A stretch of DNA of 64,000 nt from Bacillus sp. 165 (GTDB taxonomy: Bacteria > Bacillota > Bacilli > Bacillales > Bacillaceae_G), in assembly GCF_017742235.1 (NCBI RefSeq), contig NZ_JAGHKQ010000001.1, positions 124,001-188,000 on the forward strand, read 5' to 3'. Positions 63,851 through 64,000 of this stretch are shown in pieces. Position 1 is the first letter of the stretch. Every line of letters starts with the position of its first letter. The notes beneath the pieces were generated by a model. The model did not search any database. It saw nothing but the letters and a program-made list of their open reading frames with translations, and had not been told where the DNA came from. A program made the position numbers and the translations under genes.

Positions 63851-64000
63851 CTATAATTCCATTGTAATTGGATAAAAATGTGTATTGCACAGCCTTTGAA
63901 TCGCTTTCTCTTCCTTAGCATTATAGCTTATTACAACACATGTTGACGGACCAGCTGACACTTTTATATCTATTGCTGCTTTATACGCTTTGTAATGAAT
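63851..64000 (-). CDS. C-terminal 49 residues of a possible GHMP-type kinase
   Basis: Only the end of the gene is in the window. The visible part has VSAGPSTCVVI, like the last motif of GHMP kinases, and lies 13 bp before the adenosyltransferase start. A cobalamin-linked L-threonine kinase (PduX type) is a possible call, from position and this motif only. Confidence 0.45.
   Translation of the reverse strand: MHYKAYKAAIDIKVSAGPSTCVVISYNAKEEKAIQRLCNTHFYPITMEL

Overview
The window is a 64 kb stretch of chromosome from a low-GC, endospore-forming Bacillus-type Firmicute. Protein sequences and gene order follow the classic Bacillus ponA-ypoC-nth-dnaD ... recS-ypbB-fer segment. Sporulation genes (spoIVA, spoVIF family), bacillithiol synthesis, a menaquinol:cytochrome c reductase with a fused cytochrome c, HepS/HepT/MenG menaquinone enzymes and GGAGG-type ribosome binding sites all fit. 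Compared with B. subtilis, cheR, mtrB, trpEDCFBA and the sleB-ypeB-prsW block are missing from their usual places, and an asparaginase gene and a B12-binding MerR regulator are present. This resembles the B. cereus lineage, but I cannot name a species. I see no insertion sequence, CRISPR array, tRNA or rRNA.

Layout. 1-1.3 kb: 3' part of a class A penicillin-binding protein (+). 1.3-9.8 kb (-): ypoC, nth, dnaD; asnS behind aspB, ypmB, ypmA; dinG. 9.8-17.7 kb (-): panB-panC-panD behind a candidate RNA leader, birA, cca, bshA, bshB1, mgsA, dapB and a MazG-like gene, mostly overlapping. 17.8-23.8 kb: a YitT-family membrane protein (+), then a YugP-type protease, ypjB, ypjA, qcrABC and ypiF (-). 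23.9-36.4 kb (-): ypiB, ypiA, a six-gene aromatic operon aroC-aroB-aroH-hisC-tyrA-aroA, ndk, hepS-menG-hepT, folE and HU. 37-44.4 kb (-): spoIVA, yphF, yphE, spoVIF, gpsA, der and the YIEGIA/yphA group. 44.5-50.3 kb: ypzI-like (+), fni, the S1-like gene, cmk, ypfB (-), asparaginase (+), ypdA (-). 50.4-51.8 kb: an amidase, a 70-aa membrane protein with LexA boxes (-) and a zinc-ribbon protein (+). 51.9-60 kb (-): gudB, mecB-like, CarH-like regulator, ypbG, a CBS protein, ypbD, recS, ypbB. 60-64 kb: ferredoxin (+), ribU with an FMN riboswitch (-), an unknown membrane protein (+), an M23/LysM protein, a cobalamin adenosyltransferase and the end of a possible GHMP kinase (-).

How they work together. 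Most genes are housekeeping: aromatic amino acid, pantothenate, lysine/cell-wall, menaquinone and bacillithiol synthesis, respiration, translation and DNA repair. The parts most worth following up are regulatory: (1) a small membrane protein whose -35 box lies inside a LexA-type operator, followed by an endolysin-like amidase, which could form an SOS-induced envelope or lysis cassette; (2) a MerR/B12 regulator with the full CarH light-sensor signature; (3) a panBCD leader with competing hairpins and a terminator; (4) a Fur-like box over the ferredoxin promoter; (5) a catabolite-responsive element upstream of gudB. All promoter, operator and RNA calls come from reading the sequence by eye.
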